Assembly (NCBI GenBank): GCA_016296785.1
Contig: JAEDHX010000003.1
Span: forward strand, 1-64,000
Source: Coprococcus sp.
GTDB lineage: Bacteria > Bacillota > Clostridia > Lachnospirales > Lachnospiraceae
DNA: 64,000 nucleotides
Direction: 5' to 3'
The position numbers and the translations under genes were made by a program. The notes beneath the pieces were generated by a model. That model worked only from the letters and a program-made list of their open reading frames with translations. It did not search any database and was not told where the DNA came from. Below are positions 43,060 to 51,939 of this stretch, piece by piece (the first letter of the stretch is position 1; each line of letters starts with the position of its first letter).

Positions 43060-45105
43060 TTATTTGCTTAAGTCGATGTCGATATCGCCAACAAATACCT
43101 GATCTTCCTTACCAAGAGCACCAGGGATGATTGAGAATGTATTAGAAATACCATCCTGAGCATCCTTGAATGGAATCTTAGCAACTGAAGCAAGAGATGC
43201 TACAGCACCGTGAGTATCTCTCTGGTGAAGTGGGTTAGCACCTGGAGCAAATGGTGCACCATGCTTTCTACCACAAGGTGTATCACCTGTGTTCTTACCA
43301 TATGTTACATTTGATGTAATTGTAAGAATTGACTGTGTAGGAATACCATTTCTGTAAACGTGCTGTTTTCTAAGCTTATCCATGAATGTTGTTACAACGT
43401 ATGATGCAATATCATCAACTCTGTCATCGTTGTTACCATACTTAGGGAAATCGCCCTCAGTATTGTAGCTTACTACGATACCCTGCTCGTTACGAACTGG
43501 AGTAACCTTAGCGTACTTGATAGCTGATAATGAGTCAGCAACGATTGAAAGACCGGCAACACCAGTTGCGAAGTATCTCTTAACGTCTCTGTCATGTAAA
43601 GCCATCTGAATTCTCTCGTAAGCATATTTGTCATGCATATAGTGAATGATGTTAAGAGCGCTAACGTAAACCTTAGCAAGCCACTCCATCATATCATCAA
43701 ACTTAGACATAACATCATCAAAATCAAGTGGGCCATCGCCTTCAACCGGACGATACTTAGGACCTACCTGAACTCCTGTACACTCATCAACACCACCGTT
43801 GATAGCGTAAAGTAAGCACTTAGCAAGGTTAGCACGAGCTCCGAAGAACTGCATCTCCTTACCGATAACCATTGAAGATACGCAACATGCAATACCATAA
43901 TCATCACCGTGAAGAGGTCTCATTGCATCATCGTTCTCATACTGGATTGATGATGACTTGATTGACATCTTAGCACAGAACTGCTTCCATCCCATTGGAA
44001 GATGTGTTGACCAAAGAACTGTTAAGTTAGGCTCTGGTGATGTACCAAGGTTGTTAAGAGTATTAAGGTAACGGAATGACATCTTTGATACTAATGTACG
44101 TCCGTCAACACCCATACCACCAAGTGACTCTGTTACCCAAACCGGGTCACCAGCGAAGATCTGGTTATACTCTGGTGTACGAGCAAACTTAACGCAACGA
44201 AGCTTCATAATGAAGTGGTCAACGAACTCCTGGATCTGCTCCTCTGTAAATGTACCGGCTGCAAGATCTCTCTCAGCGTAAATATCAAGGAATGTAGCTG
44301 TACGTCCGAGTGACATAGCAGCACCGTTCTGCTCCTTAACTGCACCGAGGTATCCGAAATATGTCCACTGAATAGCTTCCTGTACGTTTGTAGCAGGCTT
44401 AGAAATATCAAAGCCATAGAATGAAGCCATCTTTGTTAATTCCTTAAGAGCCTTAATCTGCTCAGCGATTTCTTCCTTGCCACGAATTACATCATCTGTG
44501 TAAACACGACCAAATGATTCCTTCTGAGCAAGCTTATCTTCGATAAGTCTGTCTGTACCATAAAGAGCAACTCTTCTATAATCACCGATAATACGACCAC
44601 GACCATATGCATCAGGAAGACCTGTTACAATGTGGTTAGTACGGCATTTTCTGATTTCTTCGTCGTATACATCGAATACACCTTCGTTATGAGTCTTTCT
44701 GTGCTTTGAGAAGAAGTCAACTACCTCAGGATCTACTGAATAGCCATTATCCTCACAAGCCTTCATAGCCATACGAAGACCACCGTAAACATTCATGCCT
44801 CTCTTGAAAGGAGCATCTGTCTGGAATCCTACGATTGTCTCCTTATCCTTATTGAGGTATCCAGGACCATGTGAAGTAAGAGATGATACAACCTTTGTAT
44901 CCATATCAAGGACACCGCCTGCTTCTCTTTCCTTCTTGGTTAATTCCATAACCTGTGCCCATAAATCCTTTGTGTTCTGTGTTGGTCCCTCTAAGAAGCT
45001 ATCATCACCTTCATATGGGGTGTAGTTCTTCTGGATAAAGTCACGTACATCGATAAACTTCTGCCAGTTACCGCCTTTGAAACCATTCCATGCTGTTGTT
45101 TCCAT
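43060..45105 (-). CDS. pflB: Pyruvate formate-lyase large subunit without radical domain
   Basis: Converts pyruvate and CoA to acetyl-CoA and formate. The 681-aa protein has the PFL barrel with the catalytic pair Cys407-Cys408 in IACCVSSM and the typical SILTITSNVTYGKNTG, CGRKHGAPFAPGANP and FSIIPGALGKEDQ segments, but stops after about 10 more residues (ends DIDIDLSK), where one-chain PFL (760 aa in E. coli) continues into the glycyl-radical domain. That domain is the separate 80-aa protein encoded at 42557-42799. RBS AAAGGAGGAG before ATG. Confidence 0.96.
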   Translation of the reverse strand: METTAWNGFKGGNWQKFIDVRDFIQKNYTPYEGDDSFLEGPTQNTKDLWAQVMELTKKEREAGGVLDMDTKVVSSLTSHGPGYLNKDKETIVGFQTDAPFKRGMNVYGGLRMAMKACEDNGYSVDPEVVDFFSKHRKTHNEGVFDVYDEEIRKCRTNHIVTGLPDAYGRGRIIGDYRRVALYGTDRLIEDKLAQKESFGRVYTDDVIRGKEEIAEQIKALKELTKMASFYGFDISKPATNVQEAIQWTYFGYLGAVKEQNGAAMSLGRTATFLDIYAERDLAAGTFTEEQIQEFVDHFIMKLRCVKFARTPEYNQIFAGDPVWVTESLGGMGVDGRTLVSKMSFRYLNTLNNLGTSPEPNLTVLWSTHLPMGWKQFCAKMSIKSSSIQYENDDAMRPLHGDDYGIACCVSSMVIGKEMQFFGARANLAKCLLYAINGGVDECTGVQVGPKYRPVEGDGPLDFDDVMSKFDDMMEWLAKVYVSALNIIHYMHDKYAYERIQMALHDRDVKRYFATGVAGLSIVADSLSAIKYAKVTPVRNEQGIVVSYNTEGDFPKYGNNDDRVDDIASYVVTTFMDKLRKQHVYRNGIPTQSILTITSNVTYGKNTGDTPCGRKHGAPFAPGANPLHQRDTHGAVASLASVAKIPFKDAQDGISNTFSIIPGALGKEDQVFVGDIDIDLSK

Positions 45106-45201
45106 TTTAAAAATCTCCTCCTTTAGATAAAATATTGTAATTCTAAATAGATTATTTTCTATCCGGCAAGGCTAAAAAACCTTGTCAATTACTATGATTT
45201 A

Positions 45202-45230
45202 ATTATAATTGCATATTGTATACACGTCAA
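45202..45230 (-). promoter_or_regulatory. Promoter of the pfl operon
   Basis: Minus strand: TTGACG (plus 45225-45230), 17-bp spacer, TATAAT (plus 45202-45207). A small leader hairpin (CAAGG with CCTTG, plus about 45165-45186) follows before the pflB RBS. No clear Rex- or FNR-type operator was seen. Confidence 0.75.
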
Positions 45231-45432
45231 TTGAAAAAAGGTTAAAAGATTGTACTTTTTTTCATACAAAATAATGGAAATTACAAGGAATACAGCATAC
45301 TGATTAGCATATACATTTGCAAATATAATAAAGAATATATCAACATGACTTGTATAATAATTGAAAATAGGTTATAACTAATTAATAGATTATATTATTT
45401 AGGATATATTTAATATGTAGGAGGATATACAG
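45231..45432. other. Intergenic region upstream of DUF1858 gene
   Basis: Together with 45106-45230 it forms a ~330-bp gap between divergent genes. Apart from the pfl promoter it is AT-rich with no gene; several AT-rich boxes could serve the plus-strand genes but none has a convincing -35/-10 pair. Confidence 0.4.
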
Positions 45433-45642
45433 ATGGCAAAGCAGATTGATAAGACAATGCTTATTAATGAAATTATAGAGGTTGATGCAGGCAATGCTGC
45501 AATATTGATGGCAGAGGGTATGCATTGTGTTGGTTGTATGGCAGCTGCAGGTGAGACACTTGAAGAGGCGGCTGCAGTTCATGGACTTGATGCAGATGAG
45601 CTTGCACAGAAGATAAATGAGTATCTCGCAAAGAAACAGTAA
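45433..45642 (+). CDS. DUF1858 domain protein
   Basis: A 69-aa protein of the DUF1858 family (IDKTMLINEIIEV, AILMAEGMHCVGCMAAAGETLEEAA). The CxxC in MHCVGC is the conserved feature; relatives occur alone or fused to ScdA-like and hybrid-cluster-associated proteins in anaerobes. RBS TAGGAGG. It is divergent from pfl and 17 bp ahead of the PHP-like gene. Function is unknown; redox or metal binding is plausible. Confidence 0.88.
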   Translation: MAKQIDKTMLINEIIEVDAGNAAILMAEGMHCVGCMAAAGETLEEAAAVHGLDADELAQKINEYLAKKQ

Positions 45643-45659
45643 GGAGAATGGAGAATAAT

Positions 45660-46427
45660 ATGAAAACTGATGGAACTAATCCTCCCGGGCAGGATATATG
45701 TGGTCTGATTGATTTAAATTGCCATATTTTGCCGGGAATAGAAGGTGGACCGCATAATATAACTGAGGCAATACAGATGCTTCAGATTGCATATGATGAA
45801 GGAATTAGGACTATTGTAGCAACGTCTAGCTATTCCGATAAGGAAGTTGCAGAGGATGCAGAAAAGCTTGACAGACTTGTAGAACGTCTTTCAGAGGAAG
45901 CAGAAAGAATTGACAGCAGCTTTAAGGTGTTTCTTGGCTGTGAGATTAAGTATTCAGATGAATCGCATGAGAAGATTATAACAGGTATGCTTGATTCAAT
46001 GGCTGACAGCAAGTATGTTATGCTTAAATTTGACTATTCAACTGATTTTGACAGTATTGCTGAGGCAATACGAGATATTAATATGGATCATTATATTCCT
46101 ATTGTTGCTGATGTGGAAAGATATGAATGTCTTGAACAAGATGAAGAGAAGGTTGAAGAGCTTATCCAGCTTGGAGCATATATTCAGCTTTCCGCAGGTG
46201 CTGTAACAGGAGAGTTTGGACATGATATTAAGAGCTTTGCTAAGAAACTGTTAAAGCGTCAGCTTGTACATTTTGTTGCAACCGGTTCTTGTGACTCAGA
46301 TGAAAGGGCACCTTATATTAAGGAGTGTGCCGAATACATAGAAAGAAAGTATGGCTTTGATTATATGAATGAGCTCTTGTATATCAATCCAAAGGCAGTA
46401 ATAGAAAATGACGATATAGAAATATAA
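45660..46427 (+). CDS. CpsB/YwqE-like PHP protein with altered metal sites
   Basis: A 255-aa protein with the overall pattern of CpsB-type tyrosine phosphatases of capsule loci: DLNCHILPGIEGGP, ILQIAYDEGIRTIVATSS, CEIKYSD, LVHFVATGSCDSDERAP. Several metal ligands differ from the usual pattern: the first His of HxH is Asn20 (DLNCH), the ATPHY-type His pair is SSY, and SDAH is CDSDE. The active site is probably weakened or lost. ATG at 45660 is preferred; the ATG at 45648 is only 1 bp from its RBS. Not in a capsule operon here. Confidence 0.8.
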   Translation: MKTDGTNPPGQDICGLIDLNCHILPGIEGGPHNITEAIQMLQIAYDEGIRTIVATSSYSDKEVAEDAEKLDRLVERLSEEAERIDSSFKVFLGCEIKYSDESHEKIITGMLDSMADSKYVMLKFDYSTDFDSIAEAIRDINMDHYIPIVADVERYECLEQDEEKVEELIQLGAYIQLSAGAVTGEFGHDIKSFAKKLLKRQLVHFVATGSCDSDERAPYIKECAEYIERKYGFDYMNELLYINPKAVIENDDIEI

Positions 46428-46445
46428 TATATAATAAATAAAAAT

Positions 46446-46495
46446 AATACCGGAGATATAAGCGGGCTAACTTGCCTTGTTATATCTCCGGTATT
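46446..46495. terminator. Bidirectional terminator
   Basis: AATACCGGAGATATA pairs exactly with TATATCTCCGGTATT around a ~20-base loop. It separates the convergent PHP-like gene and mecA. Confidence 0.9.
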
Positions 46496-46534
46496 GTTAT
46501 TTCCTGAGAAATATGTGTCAGACTTGCTGACCTT

Positions 46535-47356
46535 TTATAAAGCAGATAATGTCATAATAGCATCGTCTGATACGATTGCCTTAAAATGTTCCTTATAATG
46601 ATATGGAGCAGCATATGATGACTTAATACAGCTACCGTATTCACCTATTATATTGCATGCTCTCGAAAATTCTGCAGAAGAATTGTTGTCCATTGTAATT
46701 AACAGATAAAACTTGTTGTTGGCAGGGTTCTTATATAGAGTGTTTGTGCCAAAGTAGAATCCGGCAACCTGTTTAGCTGCTTTAATTACAGTAGCAATTG
46801 AATCAAAAACAAATACCCTGAATAAAGTTGTTTTCTTTGCAGGGACATCATCCGTAGCTTCACTAATTGACTTGCCGTCTAAAGCCGCAGCCTTATTAGC
46901 TGCTAATCCGCTTATAGTATTAACTAGTCCCTCAATTGCATCAAAAATTGCTTCAGGAGGAACGGAGGCATCAGTTGCCGGTGATTGCGAAATGCCTGCC
47001 TCAGCTTCGTCATCGGCATAATAATCATCTTCGTTGTCGTCTGTGTCATCATCGAAATCAATCTCGCTGACTTTCGAAAATCTTGAAAAACGTGTATCGA
47101 GTTCTTCCGGATCTTCAACCTTTGTTACTATTAATATAAGACAATCCGGTGAAACAGGAATTGCTTCTATCATAAGAGGTATATCATCAACTTCAAATCC
47201 TAACTCTATAGATGCCTGCTGCATCATCTCCTTGAACAAAGCCTTAGCCTTGGCTGTTCCATATGCTAACTCGGATATTTTTAATTCTTTTTCTGCCAAA
47301 TCTGCTTTATTAAGTGTACATCTTATTTGGTTCTCACTTAATCGTTCAATCTTCAA
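46535..47356 (-). CDS. mecA: Adaptor protein MecA
   Basis: ClpC adaptor family. The 273-aa protein starts KIERLSENQIRCTLN, has an N-terminal substrate-binding part, an acidic linker (~105-140; DDDTDDNEDDYYADDEAEA) and the C-terminal ClpC-binding domain (FRVFVFDSIATVIKAAKQV; NKFYLLITMDN). Start TTG at 47356: AAAGGGG lies 9 bp before it, while the in-frame ATG at 47365 directly abuts that site. Controls proteolysis, and competence in some Firmicutes. Confidence 0.85.
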   Translation of the reverse strand: MKIERLSENQIRCTLNKADLAEKELKISELAYGTAKAKALFKEMMQQASIELGFEVDDIPLMIEAIPVSPDCLILIVTKVEDPEELDTRFSRFSKVSEIDFDDDTDDNEDDYYADDEAEAGISQSPATDASVPPEAIFDAIEGLVNTISGLAANKAAALDGKSISEATDDVPAKKTTLFRVFVFDSIATVIKAAKQVAGFYFGTNTLYKNPANNKFYLLITMDNNSSAEFSRACNIIGEYGSCIKSSYAAPYHYKEHFKAIVSDDAIMTLSAL

Positions 47357-48103
47357 TAGGACCATCCCCTTTACTTTAAAATCTGGCATATCCATAAGAT
47401 GTGTACATAGTTTAACATATTTAGCGAATAAGTAAAATAGGATATCTTATGAAAATATGGTTATAAATTATTAAATTTTTGTGAAACATGCACCTTTAGA
47501 TAAATCAAGGGCTTTACGGATTACACATGTATTATATGATACTTTATGTATATAAAATCATATTGTTCGCAGTATTTTAGAATAAAATAAAGCTTTTATT
47601 AAATGTGCTCAAAAGGCATTGAATTATTTATTTTCGTATCATATATTGCAAATAGGACATATCAGTTATTCTGATACTCTTTAGATTCTATTATTGCATT
47701 ACGATATTTCTCTTGCCGAGATAACGGCTCAGGAAATTGTTTTATTCTATTTTCTATATAACAATAGATATCTTAACAAGTTCAGTTTATTTCCAGGTTT
47801 GTCCAATCTATATCTTCTCCATATATGGTTAATATATTCACAGAGCAGCTCCTTTATGACAGAGAAGATAAATTCAATAAAAAGAGGGTGATCTATGGAA
47901 TAATTGTGTATCAATTATTTATGTTAATGTAAGAATATCCTATACTTATTATTTGAGGAATTATATTCTTTGATTAATTATTTAATATTATATTATGAAA
48001 TTAATTTCTATGAAATAATGGGGGTATAGAAACAACACGCTTATCGGACTGCCATATACATATGTCTGCTTGCAGATTATGTATATGGCAGTTTTACTGA
48101 ACG
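47357..48103. other. 747-bp region without a convincing gene
   Basis: AT-rich, with a possible 65-codon plus-strand reading frame (TTG start near 47694) that has no good RBS and no recognised motif. A stem (ACTGCCATATACA at 48048-48060 with TGTATATGGCAGT at 48080-48092) lies at its right end, just past the amidase stop; T residues follow it only on the plus strand. The mecA promoter and possibly a decayed gene may be here; nothing else is supported. Confidence 0.5.
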
Positions 48104-48856
48104 TTAATTGTGATTGTTATAATAGACTTCTATGGCGGTAGCTATAGCATTTGCAAGCTTTTTTTGATATTCATTGTCGCATAGAAGAAGCTTGTCATTA
48201 GTGTTGCTTAGGAAACCACATTCGACAATAACAGAAGTGCATTTGCTTTTTGTAAGCAGCAGGTATTCGAGATTGCCTTTCTCCATTCTTGTGTTAGTAG
48301 TGTCAAGCTTCTTTATTTCCTCCTGGATATTGCCGGCAAGCTCCTTGCCCTCTTTGGATGAAGAGTAGTAGAATACCTGACCACCATGTATAGCTTCGCC
48401 CGAATAGCTGTTTTGATGAATAGATACTAGAAGGTCAGAGTTCATTTCCGATGCGTATTTTATCCTGTTGTTTAAATCAGAGGCCTTTTTATTGGCAACG
48501 CCCTCATCATTTAGCGATATATCGTCGGTTCTGGTTAAGTAAACAATATAGCCTAGATTTTCAAGTGATTTTTTTAATTCTAGAGATATTGCAAGATTGA
48601 TATCCTTTTCCTTTACTCCGTCAACGCTTACCTTGCCGGGATCAAAACCGCCATGACCCGGGTCAATTGTAATTACCGGTTTATTTACGGATGGGGGTGT
48701 ATTTTCAATGGTTGAAGCTTCGGTTTCAGTATGGGAATCTGCCTGCATTGATGAATTGCCGGTCTTGTGCGTACAACCATATAATATGAAAGCGAAAATA
48801 ACGCAAATGATTATTTCAAGGTGTAATATCAGTTTTTCTTTGATAATATTACTCAT
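48104..48856 (-). CDS. N-acetylmuramoyl-L-alanine amidase, lipoprotein
   Basis: Amidase_3-family peptidoglycan hydrolase, 250 aa. An N-terminal hydrophobic segment ends in lipobox LYGC, then a Ser/Thr linker (~35-60). The catalytic domain shows the zinc ligands in DPGHGG, GVKEKDINLAI, SIHQNS and IVECGFLSN. CwlD-like in size, but membrane-anchored as a lipoprotein. ATG at 48856 with AAAGGGA upstream. Probably works in wall turnover or sporulation; which cannot be decided. Confidence 0.92.
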   Translation of the reverse strand: MSNIIKEKLILHLEIIICVIFAFILYGCTHKTGNSSMQADSHTETEASTIENTPPSVNKPVITIDPGHGGFDPGKVSVDGVKEKDINLAISLELKKSLENLGYIVYLTRTDDISLNDEGVANKKASDLNNRIKYASEMNSDLLVSIHQNSYSGEAIHGGQVFYYSSSKEGKELAGNIQEEIKKLDTTNTRMEKGNLEYLLLTKSKCTSVIVECGFLSNTNDKLLLCDNEYQKKLANAIATAIEVYYNNHN

Positions 48857-48926
48857 GTTGTTCCCTTTGATTAGCTATGGCTATGTAATTGGTATAATAT
48901 ATGCCAATTCATAGGCAAATATGAAA

Positions 48927-48955
48927 TTGACATAACTTATCAAAGAGGATAAAAT
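48927..48955 (+). promoter_or_regulatory. Promoter of the 319-aa membrane protein
   Basis: TTGACA at 48927-48932, 17-bp spacer, TAAAAT at 48950-48955, about 48 bp before the start codon at 49003. Confidence 0.8.
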
Positions 48956-49002
48956 GATTAGGTAAAAACAAACAATATACATATAATAATAGGAGTGAGG
49001 TT

Positions 49003-49962
49003 ATGGATTATTCAAGTATAGTGAATGGATTGGCATCAGGGGATGCAAGCTGCTGGCAGCAGCTTCATGGATTGTTGTGGCAGGATTATAATCATATGCT
49101 TGCAGGACTTGATAAGGCTGAAGCGGATAAGCTTTTTAATGAAGCCTTTCAGTCTACAGCGTCAGGCATTAATGCCCAGACAAATCCTAATACAATAGGT
49201 GATACCTTTAGAAGGAATCTTGAATGGAGCTTATCAAGTGCTAAAGGAGCTAATAAGAGTGCAGCTCCGGAGGCGTCTCCATATGGAGCATTTGATCCTT
49301 ACAATCAGAATGCAGGAATGCCACAGGGTGGAATGCCACAGGGCGGAATGCCACAGGGTGGAATGATGTATGAGAATCAGAATCAGAATGTAAACCCTTA
49401 TCAGTATAACCATGATACACCTGTAAAGGTTAGTGCACCAAATAAAAGTAAGGCTCCATTGATTGTAGGACTTATTGCAGGCGCTGTTGTTGTAATTGGT
49501 CTTGTTATTGCACTCGTATTTATGCTAAAGGGCGGCAAATACGATAAAGACGGATATGAGAAGATGCTTGATGATTATTTCAAGTGTTATTCTGACCAGG
49601 ATATGGATGGCATGATTGATTTCTATCCTGATAAGGTAGGAGAACAGGTTTGGGATTATTCGTTGACTTACATGGGCTACAGTAATGAAAGAGATTTCTG
49701 GGATGCACTTAATGCCTTTTATGGTAAAGGATTTACAATTACTCCAAAGATAACAAATGCAGAAGAGCTTGATTCGAGTACACGTCGTGGATATGAGCTT
49801 GGATTCAATACAAAATATGATGTAGATTATGATATAGAATGCATCTATAAGCTTACTGTTGATGAAGAAATTGATGGCAGCAAATACTCAACCACAGTAA
49901 ATGAGGTTATTTACGTTGGTGTAATTGATGGAGAATGGTATGTGCTTGGAGCACTTTACTAA
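49003..49962 (+). CDS. Single-span membrane protein with GMPQG repeats
   Basis: A 319-aa protein. Residues ~1-90 form a helical cytoplasmic part, ~100-140 is Gln/Asn/Gly-rich with three 5-residue copies of GGMPQ (15-bp DNA repeats at about 49320-49365), then one membrane helix (~150-175; VGLIAGAVVVIGLVIALVF), and an outer domain (~180-319) with NTF2/DUF4878-like features (YEKMLDDYFKCYSDQDMDGM; GVIDGEWYVLGALY). RBS AGGAGTGAGG. A sensor or wall-associated protein is likely; I do not recognise it. Confidence 0.7.
   Translation: MDYSSIVNGLASGDASCWQQLHGLLWQDYNHMLAGLDKAEADKLFNEAFQSTASGINAQTNPNTIGDTFRRNLEWSLSSAKGANKSAAPEASPYGAFDPYNQNAGMPQGGMPQGGMPQGGMMYENQNQNVNPYQYNHDTPVKVSAPNKSKAPLIVGLIAGAVVVIGLVIALVFMLKGGKYDKDGYEKMLDDYFKCYSDQDMDGMIDFYPDKVGEQVWDYSLTYMGYSNERDFWDALNAFYGKGFTITPKITNAEELDSSTRRGYELGFNTKYDVDYDIECIYKLTVDEEIDGSKYSTTVNEVIYVGVIDGEWYVLGALY
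49320..49367 (+). repeat. 15-bp coding tandem repeat
   Basis: CCACAGGGTGGAATG repeats three times (second copy with one C change) in frame, encoding PQGGM units of the membrane protein. The exactness at the DNA level suggests recent slippage. Confidence 0.85.
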
Positions 49963-49998
49963 TATGATTGAACTATAGATAATACAGGAAATGGTAGT

Positions 49999-51045
49999 AT
50001 GGAAACAGTAGTATTAAAGGCGGAGCCTCAGAATAATGAAGCTTTTAAACAAGCAACAGAAGTTTTGAGAACCGGAGGACTTGTTGCATTTCCAACAGAA
50101 ACCGTGTATGGACTTGGTGGAGATGCGCTTAGAGAGGATGCATCGCAGAAGATATATGCGGCTAAAGGCAGACCCTCAGATAATCCATTAATCGTGCATA
50201 TTGCTGATACTGACAGTGTATATAAGCTGGCAGAAGAGGTGCCTTGTCATGCAGTTAAGCTGATGGAGGCATTTTGGCCGGGACCGCTTACCATAGTATT
50301 TAAAAAGAATGCCATTGTGCCGGCGACAACAACCGGAGGACTTGACACAGTTGCAATCAGAATGCCGTCTCATCCGGCTGCCCTTAAGCTTATTAAGGAT
50401 TCGGGAGTATTTATTGCTGCCCCAAGTGCCAATTTATCCGGAAGACCTTCGCCAACAACGTCAGAGCATGTTGTTCAGGATATGAATGGCAGGATTGATA
50501 TGATATTAGATGGTGGGCCTGTCGGAATCGGTATTGAATCAACTATAGTTGATGTTACCGGTGACAGACCAACAATATTAAGGCCCGGATTCATATCTGC
50601 GAAGATGATAAAAGATATTCTTGGAGATGTGGCAATTGATCCCGCAATAGTTGATATGGAATCGGGAATGAGACCGAAGGCTCCGGGAATGAAATATACA
50701 CATTATGCACCAAAGGGTGAGCTTACAATTGTTGAGGGAAGCCGGGATAAGGTGGCAGAGGAGATTCAAAGGCTCGTTTGTCAGAAGAATAAGGATGGCT
50801 ACAAGACAGCAGTGCTCGCTGATACAGATAATGTAGCTTTATATAGCTGTGATAATGTATTTGATGCAGGAAGTAAGAAGAATGATATTACTGTTGCGGC
50901 AGGTCTTTATGCACTTCTTAGAAGCTGTGACGATATTGGTGCGGAGTATATATTCAGTGAGTCGTTTGAAGAGGGAGATATGGGATATGCCATTATGAAC
51001 AGACTCATCAAGGCGGCAGGACATAGAATTATTAGTGTTGATTAG
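49999..51045 (+). CDS. tsaC: L-threonylcarbamoyladenylate synthase (Sua5 type)
   Basis: Makes threonylcarbamoyl-AMP for the t6A tRNA modification. The 348-aa protein has the YrdC domain (AFPTETVYGLGGDAL, KGRPSDNPLIVHI, AAPSANLSGRPSPT, GIESTIVDV) and the extra Sua5 C-terminal domain (~215-348), with the linker motif PGMKYTHYAP. RBS is weak (AGGAAATGG). It follows the membrane protein by 36 bp and precedes rpiB by ~118 bp; co-transcription is likely. sua5 is an alternative name. Confidence 0.96.
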   Translation: METVVLKAEPQNNEAFKQATEVLRTGGLVAFPTETVYGLGGDALREDASQKIYAAKGRPSDNPLIVHIADTDSVYKLAEEVPCHAVKLMEAFWPGPLTIVFKKNAIVPATTTGGLDTVAIRMPSHPAALKLIKDSGVFIAAPSANLSGRPSPTTSEHVVQDMNGRIDMILDGGPVGIGIESTIVDVTGDRPTILRPGFISAKMIKDILGDVAIDPAIVDMESGMRPKAPGMKYTHYAPKGELTIVEGSRDKVAEEIQRLVCQKNKDGYKTAVLADTDNVALYSCDNVFDAGSKKNDITVAAGLYALLRSCDDIGAEYIFSESFEEGDMGYAIMNRLIKAAGHRIISVD

Positions 51046-51163
51046 TATGCATATAAGACGCGGATGTCTGGTATTATGTACAGCTATATTGCACTGACAT
51101 TATGTGTAACTATATTTTATGTGTAATATATATTTACTATTTAATTATTAGGAGGATGATATC

Positions 51164-51589
51164 ATGATAGCACTTGGATGTGACCACGGTGGATATGAAC
51201 TTATGCAGGAGGTAATTAGGCATCTTGAGGAGAGAGGACTTGAGTATAAGAACTTTGGTTGTTATAGCAACGAATCAGTTGATTATCCAATATATGGTCA
51301 GGCCGCGGCTAAGGCAGTTGCATCCTCAGAATGTGAGAAGGGAATAATAATTTGCGGAACAGGAATCGGTATATCAATATCGGCAAATAAGATTCCGGGA
51401 GTAAGAGCGGCACTATGTCATGACTGCTTTAGCGCAGAGGCAACAAGACAGCATAACGATGCTAATATGCTGGCTATGGGCGCAAGAGTTATCGGACCCG
51501 GTCTTGCACTCAAGATAGTAGATATATTCCTTGACACACCATTTTCAAATGATGAAAGACATATTAGAAGAATAGGAATGTTGGAATAG
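51164..51589 (+). CDS. rpiB: Ribose-5-phosphate isomerase B
   Basis: Interconverts ribose-5-phosphate and ribulose-5-phosphate. The 141-aa protein has CDHGGYEL, the catalytic Cys in GIIICGTGIGISISANK and CHDCFSAEATRQHNDANML. Normal length. RBS TAGGAGG. tsaC-rpiB adjacency is common in Firmicutes, so the placement is ordinary. Confidence 0.96.
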   Translation: MIALGCDHGGYELMQEVIRHLEERGLEYKNFGCYSNESVDYPIYGQAAAKAVASSECEKGIIICGTGIGISISANKIPGVRAALCHDCFSAEATRQHNDANMLAMGARVIGPGLALKIVDIFLDTPFSNDERHIRRIGMLE

Positions 51590-51624
51590 AGAAGCTTTCA
51601 ATTTATATAGAAGCTATACAGATA

Positions 51625-51660
51625 AAAGCAGGAAATTATATATAGTGTTCCTGCTTTTTT
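51625..51660 (+). terminator. Intrinsic terminator after rpiB
   Basis: AAAGCAGGA pairs with TCCTGCTTT across a ~15-base loop, with TTTTT following. Confidence 0.9.
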
Positions 51661-51697
51661 TATGTAATTGGAAATTCCTCCGAATTCCTATTACATA
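51661..51697. repeat. Imperfect palindrome in the ntp leader
   Basis: ATGTAAT at 51662-51668 pairs with ATTACAT at 51690-51696, and the inner GGAAATTC / GAATTCC also pairs imperfectly. It lies between the rpiB terminator and the ntp promoter; an operator or a small mobile remnant are both possible. Confidence 0.5.
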
Positions 51698-51847
51698 AAA
51701 AAGCTCCGCTAAGGGTAACATTTTTGTAGTTGGATTTTCAAAAAATGTAAAAATAACTGCTAAAGGTCATAAAAAATTAATATTCGTAAAGATTCTTAGA
51801 AATATGAAAATAATAGATAAAATGTTGAACATAACGCCAAATATTGC

Positions 51848-51876
51848 TTGAAAAGACATGCTACAACATATAAAAT
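51848..51876 (+). promoter_or_regulatory. Promoter of the V-ATPase operon
   Basis: TTGAAA at 51848-51853 and TAAAAT at 51871-51876 with a 17-bp spacer, about 64 bp before ntpF. The rest of 51698-51939 is AT-rich and gene-free. Confidence 0.55.
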
Positions 51877-51939
51877 AGAAATGATTGAGTTTAGACATAA
51901 TAGTATCAAAATTCAAAATAAATTAAGGAGGAGTAATGT

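Noticed and set aside
43030..43060. Frameshift or assembly error as the cause of the split PFL
   Set aside because: The large subunit ends in an ordinary stop, and the radical subunit starts at ATG behind its own strong RBS with another gene between; one or two base changes could not join them.
47694..47891. 65-codon plus-strand frame in the gap between mecA and the amidase
   Set aside because: TTG start without RBS, hydrophobic/Tyr-rich biased composition and no recognised motif.
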